A DNA stretch of 64,000 nucleotides from Spirosoma endbachense (GTDB taxonomy: Bacteria > Bacteroidota > Bacteroidia > Cytophagales > Spirosomataceae), in assembly GCF_010233585.1 (NCBI RefSeq), contig NZ_CP045997.1:9586494-9650493 (forward strand), in the 5' to 3' direction. The position numbers and the translations under genes are program-made. The notes under the pieces are model-generated. The model searched no databases. It had not been told where the DNA came from and was given only the letters and a program-made list of their open reading frames with translations. This document shows, in pieces, positions 8,137 through 17,343 of the stretch (its first letter is position 1; each line of letters starts with the position of its first letter).

Positions 8137-8868
8137 CTACCAAGGCAACGTCTCACCCGCCTGAGAAAATGTACCAGCCGGTCCGTTTTCGTCCATCAAT
8201 GCTAGTGCCACACCGCTTTTCGCCCCATCTTCTGGCGTAAGTGGTGCCTGGTCTGAGCCAATTGATGTTTTTACCCAACCCGGATTTACTGCATTTACCT
8301 TGATTTTAGTATTGCCCAGGGCGTTTGCCAAAAACACGGTAAACTGGTTCAAGGCTGTTTTTGACGCGCTGTAAGCATAAGGTTTCAAGGCATATAACCA
8401 ATGGGTTTCATCAAGATGAACACCAAAGGAGCCTGAAACGCTGCTAATATTCACGATTCGCCCGGCTTCACTTTTTCTAATCGCTGGCAGTAATGATTGC
8501 GTTAGCTCAACCGTACCGAAATAATTGATGTCGAATGTATCACGCAACGTTTTTAAGGGTACAGTTTCGGTGTTATTCCCAAACCAGGCACTATCCAGGA
8601 ATACCGCTGCATTGTTGATTAGAATATCCAGCTTACCAAATTCACGGTCAATATAGTTTTTGATATTTTCTATATCATGGGAAACACTAATATCAAGTTT
8701 GACGAATGTCACATCTAATGACTGCGCACGTAAAATCTCCTCTGCCTTTTTTCCTTCCGTTTCATTTCTTGCTCCTAACAGGACTTTAATATCATGCTGG
8801 GCAAGTTGTTTAGCTGTCTCAAAACCGATGCCTTTGTTGGCCCCTGTTACTAATGCTATTTTTGTCAT
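8137..8868 (-). CDS. Short-chain dehydrogenase/reductase
   Basis: A classical NAD(P)-dependent SDR of 243 residues. Glycine motif TGANKGIG (8-15), NNAA (85-88), catalytic serine in ISS (about 142) and Tyr166-xxx-Lys170 (YSASK) are all present, so the active site is complete. The LINNAAVF and YALKPYAYSASK regions resemble carbonyl-reductase-like SDRs. It is followed by the NTF2-like gene and preceded by two AraC genes on the same strand. The stop codon lies in a small hairpin (TAGGCGG-CAA-CCGCCTA, 8123-8139). Substrate unknown. Confidence 0.88.
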   Translation of the reverse strand: MTKIALVTGANKGIGFETAKQLAQHDIKVLLGARNETEGKKAEEILRAQSLDVTFVKLDISVSHDIENIKNYIDREFGKLDILINNAAVFLDSAWFGNNTETVPLKTLRDTFDINYFGTVELTQSLLPAIRKSEAGRIVNISSVSGSFGVHLDETHWLYALKPYAYSASKTALNQFTVFLANALGNTKIKVNAVNPGWVKTSIGSDQAPLTPEDGAKSGVALALMDENGPAGTFSQAGETLPW

Positions 8869-8995
8869 TTCGCAAAGTGTTCTAATTACAATGCAAAGAT
8901 GAAGCAGATCAACGAGGCCGTGTTAGCCTAAATAAAACCAATCCTTACTAAAATCAAACTTCTACGTAAGTAGTTATTAATCAGACTAAAACTAG

Positions 8996-9964
8996 TTATT
9001 TTATTGTTTTCCTGTAAGCTGTCGGTGAAACCAGTACGTGTTTCTTGAAAAACAAATTGAAGTGCGATGCCTGCTCGAAACCCAGGGAGCTGGCAATCTC
9101 CACAATATTCCAGTTCGTTACCTTCAATAAAATTTTCGCTTCCTGAACGATTCGTGCCGCTATGATTTCGCTTACCGTTCTGCCTTTCGATCGTTTCACC
9201 TGTCGGTTTAAATAATTGGGATGTAATGACAGGTCATCGGCAAAATCCTTTGCCGTTTTTAATCGGAGGGTACTCTGGGCAGATTCTATAGGAAACTGTG
9301 ATTCCAGCAACCGTATAAAGGAACAGGCTATTTCCTCAGTCGTGTTATTCTTTTTTATGTAGGAACTGACCGGATCAAGCTTTTGAGCATTGAAAATCAG
9401 CTCGAGCAAATAGGTACGTTGCAGGTTTTCCTTGAAATCGCCGTTTTCGTGTTTCTCGTCAAACAGTTTGGTATAAATTTCAACGAAGTTTTTTGTTTGT
9501 TCATTGGTCAATGAATAAATAGTCTGCCTCCCTGGTTTGTAAATAGGGAAGTCAAGCAACCGGTACCCACTATTACTTTTTGTAATAAAATCCTCTTTAA
9601 ATAGACAGCTTATTCCTGCATACACGCCTTCTGCTGCCTGTATGCCAAAGGGTATTTTAGTGCTGGTAAATAGTAATGAATTGCCTGATACATCAATCTG
9701 TTTTTCGTCAAATTCAAGCGTATAGTTACCTTGTAGAAGGGTAACTGTATAAAACGTTTTTCTCGAATAATCTAACGATAAGGGGGTATTGTTGTCCACC
9801 ATACTCAGATCCAGTATCTCAAAATTCTCTACATCCCTTTTGTTTGTTAGAGTAGATATTTGCTCAATATTCCTGAGTCCAGGAATTGTAGTTGTGTCTG
9901 TTTGCATGGGGCTACGTGATGCGCTTATTCGATGATTTTTACGTGTCTGATGGGTAAGGAACAC
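8996..9964 (-). CDS. AraC-family transcriptional regulator
   Basis: A 322-residue regulator with the AraC double helix-turn-helix at about 225-320: FADDLSLHPNYLNRQVKRS and then NIVEIASSLGFEQASHFNLF. The N-terminal part (about 40-150) resembles the cupin-like sensor of Bacteroidota regulators. The native start may be the internal Met21 (MQTDTTTIPG). It lies 34 bp downstream of another AraC gene and 127 bp upstream of the SDR at 8137, so it probably controls the SDR. Architecture is close to the AraC at 53871, which also neighbours an SDR. Confidence 0.87.
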   Translation of the reverse strand: MFLTHQTRKNHRISASRSPMQTDTTTIPGLRNIEQISTLTNKRDVENFEILDLSMVDNNTPLSLDYSRKTFYTVTLLQGNYTLEFDEKQIDVSGNSLLFTSTKIPFGIQAAEGVYAGISCLFKEDFITKSNSGYRLLDFPIYKPGRQTIYSLTNEQTKNFVEIYTKLFDEKHENGDFKENLQRTYLLELIFNAQKLDPVSSYIKKNNTTEEIACSFIRLLESQFPIESAQSTLRLKTAKDFADDLSLHPNYLNRQVKRSKGRTVSEIIAARIVQEAKILLKVTNWNIVEIASSLGFEQASHFNLFFKKHVLVSPTAYRKTIK

Positions 9965-9998
9965 GTTATCAGGAGAAAATAGTCAACCATTATTACTT

Positions 9999-10919
9999 TT
10001 AGTTGAAGGAAGCCCGATACTCGAGGGGTGACACGTTGGTTTTGTTCTTAAACAACTTATTCAGAGACTGGGGGTATTCAAAGCCAAGCATAAAAGCGAT
10101 CTCACCCACCGACAGTGAAGTCGTTGTTAGTATCTCTTTTGTTTTCTCAATGAGCCGGTTCTGAATGTGCTGTTTAGCGTTCATCCCCGTTTGTGTTTTT
10201 AGCAGGTCACTCAGGTATTTCGAGGAAAAATTTAGCTGATCGGCCAGGAGCTGCACACTTGGAGACCCCGATTCAGCTAAGTGATCTTCGCTGAAATGCT
10301 CATCAAGCAACGTTTCAAATTTTGTTAATACGTCGAAACTTGCCGGTTTTCGAGTGATAAATTGCCGGTGATAGAAGCGGTTTGCATAGTTCAATAACAA
10401 ATCGATGTGAGAAATAATCAGATCCTGAGAAAACGTGTCGATTGATGAATTAATCTCACGGGAAAGATTTTCCATGATCCCCATAATCAACTGTTCTTCT
10501 GTATCGGACAGATGCAACGCTTCATGAACAGCGTAGGAAAAAAAATTGTACTGCCTGATTTTGGCCGCTAATAGGTAACCATTAAAAAAATCAGGATGTA
10601 TAAACAACGAATAGCCCTCCACCTGGGTTGACCCGTCGGCATCCACTTTTAATACTTGCCCCGGTGCTTGGAATGTCATCACACCTTCGTCAAAGTCATA
10701 GTGTTGTTGACCATATTTGACTTTCCAGTCGAAGTTCTTTTTGAGGTTGATACTATAAAAAGAGTAAGCAAAAGCCTGTTCGAGTATATCTACTTGAATA
10801 GAAATGGTTTTTAGATCAATTACGCTGACGAGCGGGTGTGCTGGTTTGGGCAGGCCGAGCCATTTATGGATAGCAGAAATTGACGGGATAATATGCGGTG
10901 GTACTGGCTGATTTTTCAT
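9999..10919 (-). CDS. AraC-family transcriptional regulator
   Basis: A 306-residue AraC-type protein. The HTH domain occupies about 205-305 (LADQLNFSSKYLSDLLKTQT and VGEIAFMLGFEYPQSLNKLF). The N-terminal half is a probable sensor domain in which I recognise no specific ligand site. It is the first of two tandem regulators (34-bp gap) and lies 109 bp downstream of the aldo/keto reductase gene on the same strand. Two adjacent AraC genes next to three oxidoreductase-type genes suggest a response to a reactive or aromatic compound (inference). Confidence 0.87.
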   Translation of the reverse strand: MKNQPVPPHIIPSISAIHKWLGLPKPAHPLVSVIDLKTISIQVDILEQAFAYSFYSINLKKNFDWKVKYGQQHYDFDEGVMTFQAPGQVLKVDADGSTQVEGYSLFIHPDFFNGYLLAAKIRQYNFFSYAVHEALHLSDTEEQLIMGIMENLSREINSSIDTFSQDLIISHIDLLLNYANRFYHRQFITRKPASFDVLTKFETLLDEHFSEDHLAESGSPSVQLLADQLNFSSKYLSDLLKTQTGMNAKQHIQNRLIEKTKEILTTTSLSVGEIAFMLGFEYPQSLNKLFKNKTNVSPLEYRASFN

Positions 10920-11028
10920 AGATCTATAAAATGACAGCAGTGACTCAGGTAAGTCACTACTGTGTACAGGCTATACGTTTATCGGTAATCTCTGACGGTA
11001 GACAACCAGCGATTATCTACTGTTTTTC

Positions 11029-12027
11029 TTACAAGTACCGGCTGCCGGTTTCTGTCTCAATCGGTACGATCGCTTCTAGCCGTTCCAGATCGTTGTCGGT
11101 CAAATCCATTTGAGCCCCGGCAATATTCTGCTCGATGTAGTTTACTTTTTTCGTTCCTGGAATGGGAACAACTCCTTTCGCAATCACCCAGGCTAACGCG
11201 AGTTGGGCAACAGTCAGGCCTTTTTCTGTGGCCAGGGTTTCCACCTCGTTGATTAAGACCAAATTTTTATCCAGTTGCCCATCTTTAAACTTGCCGAACT
11301 GTTTGCGGAAGTCATCATCGGCTAACTCGCTGTTTGACTGAATTTTACCCGTTGCCAGGCCACGGCTCAACGGTGAGTAGGCGACCATGCCGACCCCTAG
11401 TTCTGCTACTGTTGCCAGTACTCCTGCCCGTTCCGTTTCCCGCTCAAACAGGGAGTATTCATTCTGTACCGCCGAAATCGGATGCACCGCATAGGCTTTA
11501 CGAATCGTTTCTGAATCGACTTCCGAAATGCCTATATAGTTGATTTTCCCTTCTTTCACCAGTTCAGCCATAGCACCTATCGTTTCTTCGATAGGAACAG
11601 CAGGGTCTTGCCGGTGCATGTAATATAGGTCAATATAGTCAGTACCTAGGTTTTTCAGCGAGCGTTCAACGGCTTTTCGCATGTATTCTTTCCGGTTGTT
11701 GATAACTGGATAATTGTTGGCCAGCACCATTTGCCCGTTATCATCAATTTCAAAGCCAAACTTGGTGGCAATGATATACTTATCCCGTTGTCCCTTGATA
11801 GCCTTTCCGACAAGCCGTTCGTTGACTAGAGGGCCATATAAATCGGACGTGTCTAGAAAATTGCCTCCCAATTCGAGCGAACGGTGAATGGTTGCAATCG
11901 AATCTTCGTCATTTGCCTTCCCGTAGGTATCGGCACCCATCAGTTGACTCATACCCATGCAACCCAGGCCAATCCGAGGAACGATTAACCCTTGATTGCC
12001 TAATGCTACTTGTTTGATAGCTTCCAT
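11029..12027 (-). CDS. Aldo/keto reductase
   Basis: A cytoplasmic NADPH-dependent aldo/keto reductase. The chosen start gives MEAIKQVALGNQGLIVPRIG, the usual beginning of this family; an in-frame Met 12 codons upstream (12063) is possible but adds an atypical basic stretch. Motifs seen are GLGCMGMSQ, the catalytic Asp/Tyr pair in FLDTSDLYG, Lys in IATKFGFE, and YYMHRQDP with the catalytic His. The C-terminal PIPGTKK segment fits NADP binding. It resembles the branch whose members reduce aldehydes and quinones. It probably leads the leftward group that includes both AraC genes. Confidence 0.9.
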   Translation of the reverse strand: MEAIKQVALGNQGLIVPRIGLGCMGMSQLMGADTYGKANDEDSIATIHRSLELGGNFLDTSDLYGPLVNERLVGKAIKGQRDKYIIATKFGFEIDDNGQMVLANNYPVINNRKEYMRKAVERSLKNLGTDYIDLYYMHRQDPAVPIEETIGAMAELVKEGKINYIGISEVDSETIRKAYAVHPISAVQNEYSLFERETERAGVLATVAELGVGMVAYSPLSRGLATGKIQSNSELADDDFRKQFGKFKDGQLDKNLVLINEVETLATEKGLTVAQLALAWVIAKGVVPIPGTKKVNYIEQNIAGAQMDLTDNDLERLEAIVPIETETGSRYL

Positions 12028-12257
12028 GTGATTTGTCGTACTGCGACGTTTAATTTGTTTCACAAAATTCCGCCGAAATCGAGCCCCGACTGTATCCGTA
12101 TTTCCGAAATATGTGTCCAGTTTTCAGGTATATAAGTTAATTCAAAGAGCTGGGGTATCAGCATTCTGACAAAACTTACCATCAACTGGATCAAGTCTTT
12201 AATTTACTGATCTATAAAAATTGGATTAACTCATAAAATGGCCAACACATTTTAGAA

Positions 12258-12500
12258 GTTGTCTCACAAAACGCCGTAGTTGTTGCACAACTCTGTCTGT
12301 GCATAAAATGGCTGACTGGGTAGAGTTTTGTATCTTCAACCATGCAAGGCAGACGGGCAGTCGATGGTAGAAATTTTTATTCGCCATTTTCAGATGTTGA
12401 AAAATCGATGTGGGTAGCAGAGTGGTGCAACAGCCACGCCCATTTCTCGAACCATACGTATACCATCCCTATGGTCTCAAGTAGGAGCGTTGTATTGGAC
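12258..12500 (+). repeat. Dispersed hairpin-ended repeat, copy 2, split by a MITE-like insert
   Basis: Left arm around 12258-12275 (TTGTCTCACAAAACGCC) and right arm 12481-12500 (GTAGGAGCGTTGTATTGGAC). Between them lies the 164-bp MITE-like element at 12275-12438, followed by CCCATTTCTCGAACC, which is the continuation of the repeat. It fills most of the 514-bp gap between the aldo/keto reductase and sulfatase genes; the rest of the gap shows no gene. Confidence 0.5.
12275..12438. mobile_element. MITE-like element, copy 1
   Basis: A 164-bp non-coding segment bounded by 21-bp terminal inverted repeats (12275-12295 and 12418-12438) with three mismatches, sharing the core TGTTGCAC. The flanks show a short GCC duplication. 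Its inner sequence differs from copy 2. It is inserted at the AAACGCC/CATT point of the hairpin repeat, the same site as copy 2. Confidence 0.5.
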
Positions 12501-12541
12501 ACTTGATGTACAACTGTCAGTCGCATACGGGGCCATTCTCG

Positions 12542-14221
12542 CTACTTTGGGACGCTATCCATCAATTTAAGTGCCTCCTCATCTTTGTACTTGACGATTT
12601 CACGCTTCAGTTGCTGCTTCAAGCCAGCGGTGAGGGTTTCATATCCTTTCTGACCATACAGATTGTGCAGATTATGCGGATCTTTCTGAATATCATACAA
12701 TTCCCAAAAATTGGCCGGACCATAAAAGCGCGCCAGCGTGTAGTGGTTCGTCCGTAAGCCAAAGTGGGGCGATACGTGATGCGGCTGGGGATATTCATAA
12801 TAATGATAATAAGCCCGATCACGCCACGCCTTCGTTGAGCCGGTCAAGACGGGCAAAAATGATTCCCCCTGGATATAAGCTGGAATGGGCGTATTGGTAA
12901 GACTCAGTAGCGTGGGCGCCCAGTCCACATTCGAGACAACCTGTTTAACTTGACTGCCGGGTTTGATCACGCCCGGATACCGAATAACAAACGGCGTTTT
13001 TAGGGACTCTTCGTAGATCCAACGTTTATCGAACCAACCGTGCTCCCCCAGATAGAAACCCTGATCGGACGTATAAATGACCACCGTATTTTTCGCCAGA
13101 CCACGCTTATCCAGATAAGCCAGGAGTTTGCCGATGTTGCGATCCAGCGAATTGGCCGTTGATAAGTAATCTTTCAGATAGCGCTGGTACTTCCATTCCG
13201 TCAGGGCCTTGCCCGTCAGCTTCTTCTGGTCGAATTCTTGACTGATTTTGGCGTAATAGGCTGAAAAGGCTTTCTTCTGCTCGGGGGTAAGCCGTTTGTA
13301 GGAGCCCTCCCGAACGTACGTGTCGAGCTGTTGATCCTGCTCGGGAGTAGGCTCGGCATCGCCGTACAGCATCTTTTTCAACCGGGCTTTCTCCTGGGGG
13401 ACTTTGGCTTCGTCGACCTCATACTCAACGTGCACTTTTAGATCGGCTTGCAGGCTCATCGTTTTTTCAATACTCATGTCCTGCTGCTGGGCCGCCAGAC
13501 GCCCGGTATAGGTATCGTAGAAGGTGGGCGGTATCGGAAACGTAACGGTATCATAGGCCCCGAGATCTTCCAGGGCTGGCATCCACTCGCGGTGCGTTGC
13601 TTTATGGCCAACCACTAGAAAAAAGGGCTTTGTTGCATCCCGCTTATCAAGCCAGTCGGTCGACAAACCCGTCACCACATCCGTCACATAGCCGGGATGA
13701 CGGGTCGTTTTGTTATTAGAGTCAACAAAGTCGGAGTTGTAATAACTACCGTGTCCGGGCAGAATGTTGAGGTAATCGAACCCGTGGGGCAAACTTCCCA
13801 GGTGCATTTTACCAATCCAGGCGGTCTGATAGCCGTTCTTCTGCAATTCTTCTGAAAATACCGGCTGATTGATATCAAAGACCTTTTCATTTAGTTTGTA
13901 GCCATTGCGGTGTGAATACTGACCCGTCAGTAAGGTCGCCCGGCTTGGCCCACAAATGGAATTGGCGACAACATTGTTATACAGAATGGCCCCTTCCCGA
14001 GCAATGCGATCGATGTTTGGCGTTTTGGCCAGTTTACTTCCATACGCACTGATAGCCTGCGACGTATGGTCATCGGAAATAATAAAGATAACGTTGGGGC
14101 GAGTGGGTTTGGGTGCGTTGAAGCGTTCTTCATACGGAACTATATAACCTGGCAGGGCTAGCAATAAACCTACCAGCACCAGTAAGCCAAACAAGGTGCG
14201 GAAAATAAACGGTCGAATCAT
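12542..14221 (-). CDS. Type I sulfatase (arylsulfatase family), exported
   Basis: A 559-residue sulfatase that hydrolyses sulfate esters, probably on sulfated glycans in the periplasm. Residues 1-27 form an N-terminal signal or anchor segment. Metal ligands begin with IISDD (Asp50-Asp51). The CGPSRATLLTG motif at 90-100 supplies Cys90, which must be converted to formylglycine. WIGKMHLG, HGWFDKRW and TSDQGFYLGEHG follow in family order, and the C-terminal NLYGQKGYE region is typical. It lies near a sugar-type NUDIX regulator and on the same chromosome segment as a fucosidase, which suggests use of sulfated fucans, but this is inference. Confidence 0.92.
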   Translation of the reverse strand: MIRPFIFRTLFGLLVLVGLLLALPGYIVPYEERFNAPKPTRPNVIFIISDDHTSQAISAYGSKLAKTPNIDRIAREGAILYNNVVANSICGPSRATLLTGQYSHRNGYKLNEKVFDINQPVFSEELQKNGYQTAWIGKMHLGSLPHGFDYLNILPGHGSYYNSDFVDSNNKTTRHPGYVTDVVTGLSTDWLDKRDATKPFFLVVGHKATHREWMPALEDLGAYDTVTFPIPPTFYDTYTGRLAAQQQDMSIEKTMSLQADLKVHVEYEVDEAKVPQEKARLKKMLYGDAEPTPEQDQQLDTYVREGSYKRLTPEQKKAFSAYYAKISQEFDQKKLTGKALTEWKYQRYLKDYLSTANSLDRNIGKLLAYLDKRGLAKNTVVIYTSDQGFYLGEHGWFDKRWIYEESLKTPFVIRYPGVIKPGSQVKQVVSNVDWAPTLLSLTNTPIPAYIQGESFLPVLTGSTKAWRDRAYYHYYEYPQPHHVSPHFGLRTNHYTLARFYGPANFWELYDIQKDPHNLHNLYGQKGYETLTAGLKQQLKREIVKYKDEEALKLMDSVPK

Positions 14222-14486
14222 AATTTAGAAAGGGTTATCAGATACAACAGCTTCAATAAAGGGTTGACCAGTAAGAACGATTTTTCTAGTTTACTTGGTA
14301 AGGGAACAGCTTTAGGACAAGGAGCGGACATACGGCCGAAGCTACTTTAGGGCGGGATTATACGAACTTCAACCAAAAGCAGATGGATGCGCTAAAGTTA
14401 TAGTTAATCCCTTCCGTTCGGTGAGCTGTTGAACTAAGTCACCGACTCAACGCAATCGCTTGTAGTCTTTTCATCGGGCATTGCTT

Positions 14487-14494
14487 TACCTTTG
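14487..14494 (+). promoter_or_regulatory. Possible Bacteroidota -7 element upstream of the NUDIX regulator
   Basis: TACCTTTG fits the TAnnTTTG consensus, about 95 bp before the ATG at 14589. An upstream TTG is 24 bp away, slightly longer than usual. The rest of the 367-bp gap (14222-14588) shows no gene, although a short open frame ending near 14402 might be coding debris. Confidence 0.3.
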
Positions 14495-14588
14495 CTCATT
14501 CAAAAATGGGAATCAACCTACATCCTATTGAGTCATTTTGACCCAATATACAAGTTAATTGACCTGTTGCCAAGGAAAGTAATAAATT

Positions 14589-15362
14589 ATGCTAAATCAG
14601 TCTTCGCCAAGCAACGATCTGCAGACAGGCTCCGTCCAACTTTTGCCAGCTGTTTCTCTAGATAACGTAATTTTTGGCTTTCACCACAATGAGTTGACCG
14701 TGCTGTTACTCCAAGCTAAAAGCAATCAGGGGTGGATGCTACCGGGTGGGTTTATCGGCAAAGAAGAAGATTTGGATTCCGCAGCGGTCAGGATTCTGAC
14801 TGCCCGCACGGGCTTGACAAATGTATTCTTGCAACAATTTTATGTTTTTGGCAGTGCCAAACGGAACCGAAAGGAGCATCTGGGTGACGTACTGCAAACG
14901 CTGGGTATTGAGCTCACGGCAGAGAGTTGGTTTATGCAACGCTTTATTACGATTGGCTACTATGCGCTGGTTAATTATGATCAGGTAATTCCCCACCCCG
15001 ATGAGACCTCACTGGCCTGTAGTTGGCAGGCTGTCAGGGAGCTCCCCCCGATGCTTTTTGACCATGAACACATCATTGCCAAGGCGTTGCATGCCCTGCG
15101 CTTACAACTGAATTACCAGCCCGTTGGCTATACGTTGTTACCCAAAGAATTTCCCCTCAAGAGTTTGCAAACGGTTTATGAAACCATTCTGGGCCGAAAG
15201 CTGGACCGCAGTAATTTCAATCGGAAGCTACTGTCCTATGGCATATTAGAAAAGAAAGAGAAACATTACAGTGGTGCTTCCCACAAGGCCCCCTTTCTGT
15301 ATTCGTTCAGGGAAGACATGTACTTCAAAGCTTTGGAGAACGGGTTGGAAAAAGATTTCTAG
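14589..15362 (+). CDS. NUDIX-type sugar-responsive transcriptional regulator
   Basis: A 257-residue protein of the NrtR/AraR-like regulator group: a NUDIX domain (about 20-160) followed by a winged helix (about 175-245). The NUDIX box is degenerate. GGFIGKEEDLDSAAVR keeps the loop, but the REUXEE metal-binding core reads RILTAR, so hydrolysis is not expected and the domain probably binds a ligand. In Bacteroidota such proteins regulate sugar utilisation genes such as those for arabinose. It is divergent from the sulfatase, so that gene is the likely target. No signal peptide. Confidence 0.85.
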   Translation: MLNQSSPSNDLQTGSVQLLPAVSLDNVIFGFHHNELTVLLLQAKSNQGWMLPGGFIGKEEDLDSAAVRILTARTGLTNVFLQQFYVFGSAKRNRKEHLGDVLQTLGIELTAESWFMQRFITIGYYALVNYDQVIPHPDETSLACSWQAVRELPPMLFDHEHIIAKALHALRLQLNYQPVGYTLLPKEFPLKSLQTVYETILGRKLDRSNFNRKLLSYGILEKKEKHYSGASHKAPFLYSFREDMYFKALENGLEKDF

Positions 15363-15453
15363 CCTCCCCCGTTGATTTGGTGGGACTTTGCCATACATGA
15401 GTTCAGATACGAGTCGCAGGTGACAATCGATGTACGCGCTCTCGATAGCTCAA

Positions 15454-15659
15454 CGTTTCAACAAACGCCCGTGGCTGTTGCACAACCCCCAGTCGGGGTC
15501 TAATCAGCTCGATTTGAGTTCAGGATGCTCTATAATTTACTAGGATAGACACTTCAGTGGCAGTCTTTTTGACCTTAACTGAGTTGTGCAACAGCCACGC
15601 CCCATTAAAGAAGTAGACACATGAATATTCGTTCGTCTCAGTTGGGAGCGTTTAATTGA
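15454..15659 (+). repeat. Dispersed hairpin-ended repeat, copy 3, split by a MITE-like insert
   Basis: Left arm GTTTCAACAAACGCCC (15455-15470) and right arm TTGGGAGCGTTTAATTGAC (15641-15659) enclose the MITE-like element at 15470-15598. After the insert the repeat resumes with CCATTAAAGAAGTAGACAC. Located between the converging NUDIX regulator and AraC genes (353-bp gap, no other content seen). Confidence 0.55.
15470..15598. mobile_element. MITE-like element, copy 2
   Basis: A 129-bp non-coding element with perfect 17-bp terminal inverted repeats, CGTGGCTGTTGCACAAC at 15470-15486 and its complement at 15582-15598. The flanks carry a GCCC-type duplication. No ORF is present, so it would need a transposase supplied in trans. 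The ends match copy 1 at 12275-12438 closely while the interiors differ in length and sequence. Confidence 0.6.
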
Positions 15660-15715
15660 CTGATTACCATCCACTAAATGGCAACTTCAAGTAGTAATCT
15701 ATGGTTTGAGTAGTT

Positions 15716-16519
15716 TCACAAATCCGAAGCGTTTACACCAAACTTCTTTTTAAAGGCAGACGAAAAATGCGACAGGTTTTCAAAACCAACTTCTAAATAC
15801 ACCGCTGAGGGACGTAGTCTTTTCGTTGAAATCAGATAGTGGGCCTGCTCCAACCGCTTTTGCTGTAACCACTTCTTGGGCGTAGTGTCAAAGATCTTGG
15901 TAAAATCCCGCTTAAAGGTGGAAAGGCTACGACCCGCCAGGTTGGCAAACGAGGATAGCGGAATATTATATTGAAAATGATGATTCATATACGTCTCCAG
16001 ATCAATCTTATAGGGCTCCTGAAAATCAAACAAAAAAGGTCGAAACACATCCCCTGTTTGCAGCAGCAACTCAATGGCTTCTGCGGTTTTCAGGGCCGCC
16101 ATTTTTGCCGTAAGCTTTTTGGGATGATCCCTATAGGGCAATAAGGAGTCAAAAAAACCTTTCAAAAACACATTGCCGGTGAGGTCAATCATCGCCTGGC
16201 CTTTATACGTAGGTTGTTTTGGGATCGTATTGTCAGTGGCGTACTGGTGTAAGGCGTTTTGGTCCAGAAATACGCTGATTAACGAAGGCGGTTCACCCGT
16301 TGGACCCGGTTTTTTGAGCTTTTTGAATAGCTGATTTCTACGCATTAAACAGATGGTGCCTTCGGTCATGACAAAGGTGCCTTCGTTGGAAAAATAATGC
16401 GATTCCCCCGAAAGCATGATGCCTAAAGCGTGGTCGGGAAAGTAATGTTCGCTACTTTGTACTTTTTGATACCCACGCGAATACAGGATGTTATGTTGAA
16501 GAATGAGGTTGCTTTCCAT
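15716..16519 (-). CDS. AraC-family transcriptional regulator
   Basis: A 267-residue AraC-type regulator with the HTH domain at about 170-265 (SSFANLAGRSLSTFKRDFTK, then PSAVYLEVGFENLSHFSSAF). The N-terminal half has the AraC_E cupin look (HALGIMLSGESHYFSNEGTF). It ends shortly after the second helix (FGVNASDL), a little earlier than usual but plausible. It begins 8 bp after the stop of the SDR at 16528, so the two form an operon, a common SDR plus AraC arrangement in which the regulator controls its own operon. Confidence 0.88.
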   Translation of the reverse strand: MESNLILQHNILYSRGYQKVQSSEHYFPDHALGIMLSGESHYFSNEGTFVMTEGTICLMRRNQLFKKLKKPGPTGEPPSLISVFLDQNALHQYATDNTIPKQPTYKGQAMIDLTGNVFLKGFFDSLLPYRDHPKKLTAKMAALKTAEAIELLLQTGDVFRPFLFDFQEPYKIDLETYMNHHFQYNIPLSSFANLAGRSLSTFKRDFTKIFDTTPKKWLQQKRLEQAHYLISTKRLRPSAVYLEVGFENLSHFSSAFKKKFGVNASDL

Positions 16520-16527
16520 CGCGGGTA

Positions 16528-17343
16528 TTAGTTGAGTTGACTCATAATTAATTTGTCCATTAGCTTATCGGATAAAATCTTTCGTAAGAACAACAAAACC
16601 GTAGAAGCCATCTGGTTAGTCGTATATCTTGTTTTGGGATGGATGGCTTCGATTCCCCGTTTAATCAGTTTAGCGATCACGATGGGTTCCGCAATAGTCT
16701 GGGATAACTGGGTAAATACATGATGGGTTTTCGTGGCTAAGTCTTTATAGGCGGTATGGCCCGATACATTCATCAAACTATCGGTAGCAATGTTGCCCCA
16801 TTCCGATTTGGTAGCCCCTGGCTCAACCACGATGACGTCAATGCCAAAGCCCCGAACTTCATTTCGTAGACTATCGCTCAAGGCTTCCAGGGCAAACTTG
16901 GTTGCGTGATACCAACCCCCTAAGGGAAAAACAATCTTACCCCCCACCGAGGAAATATTGACAATTTTACCGTATCTGTTTTCCCGCATGTTGGGCAAAA
17001 CCAGTTGGGTCAACCGCATGGCCCCCACGACATTGACTTCCAACTGATACCGGGCGTCGTCCATGGAAACATCTTCAATCGAGCCATACGCGCCAAACCC
17101 GGCATTGTTGACCAAAATATCGATGCTGCCTGCTTCGGTCAAAATTTGGTTGATACACCCTTCCGCACTTTCCTGTTTTGTAATGTCCAATTCAACGGGT
17201 TTAATACCGTAGGCTTTGAGTTCTTGCAATTTTTCCATTCTGCGTGCCGCCCCATACACCGTGTAGCCGTTTTGGGCCAAATAAATAGCGGTTGCTTTGC
17301 CAATTCCGGCCGAAGCGCCCGTTACTAACACTGTTTTTTTCAT
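16528..17343 (-). CDS. Short-chain dehydrogenase/reductase
   Basis: A classical SDR of 271 residues with TGASAGIG (9-16), NNAGFG (79-84), ISS (130-132) and Tyr145-xxx-Lys149 (YHATK). The cofactor is probably NADP, as the ARR pair after the second strand supplies positive charge. The C-terminal tail is longer than in minimal SDRs and resembles the YvaG/oxidoreductase subset often paired with AraC genes. It is the first gene of a two-gene leftward operon. Substrate unknown. Confidence 0.9.
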   Translation of the reverse strand: MKKTVLVTGASAGIGKATAIYLAQNGYTVYGAARRMEKLQELKAYGIKPVELDITKQESAEGCINQILTEAGSIDILVNNAGFGAYGSIEDVSMDDARYQLEVNVVGAMRLTQLVLPNMRENRYGKIVNISSVGGKIVFPLGGWYHATKFALEALSDSLRNEVRGFGIDVIVVEPGATKSEWGNIATDSLMNVSGHTAYKDLATKTHHVFTQLSQTIAEPIVIAKLIKRGIEAIHPKTRYTTNQMASTVLLFLRKILSDKLMDKLIMSQLN

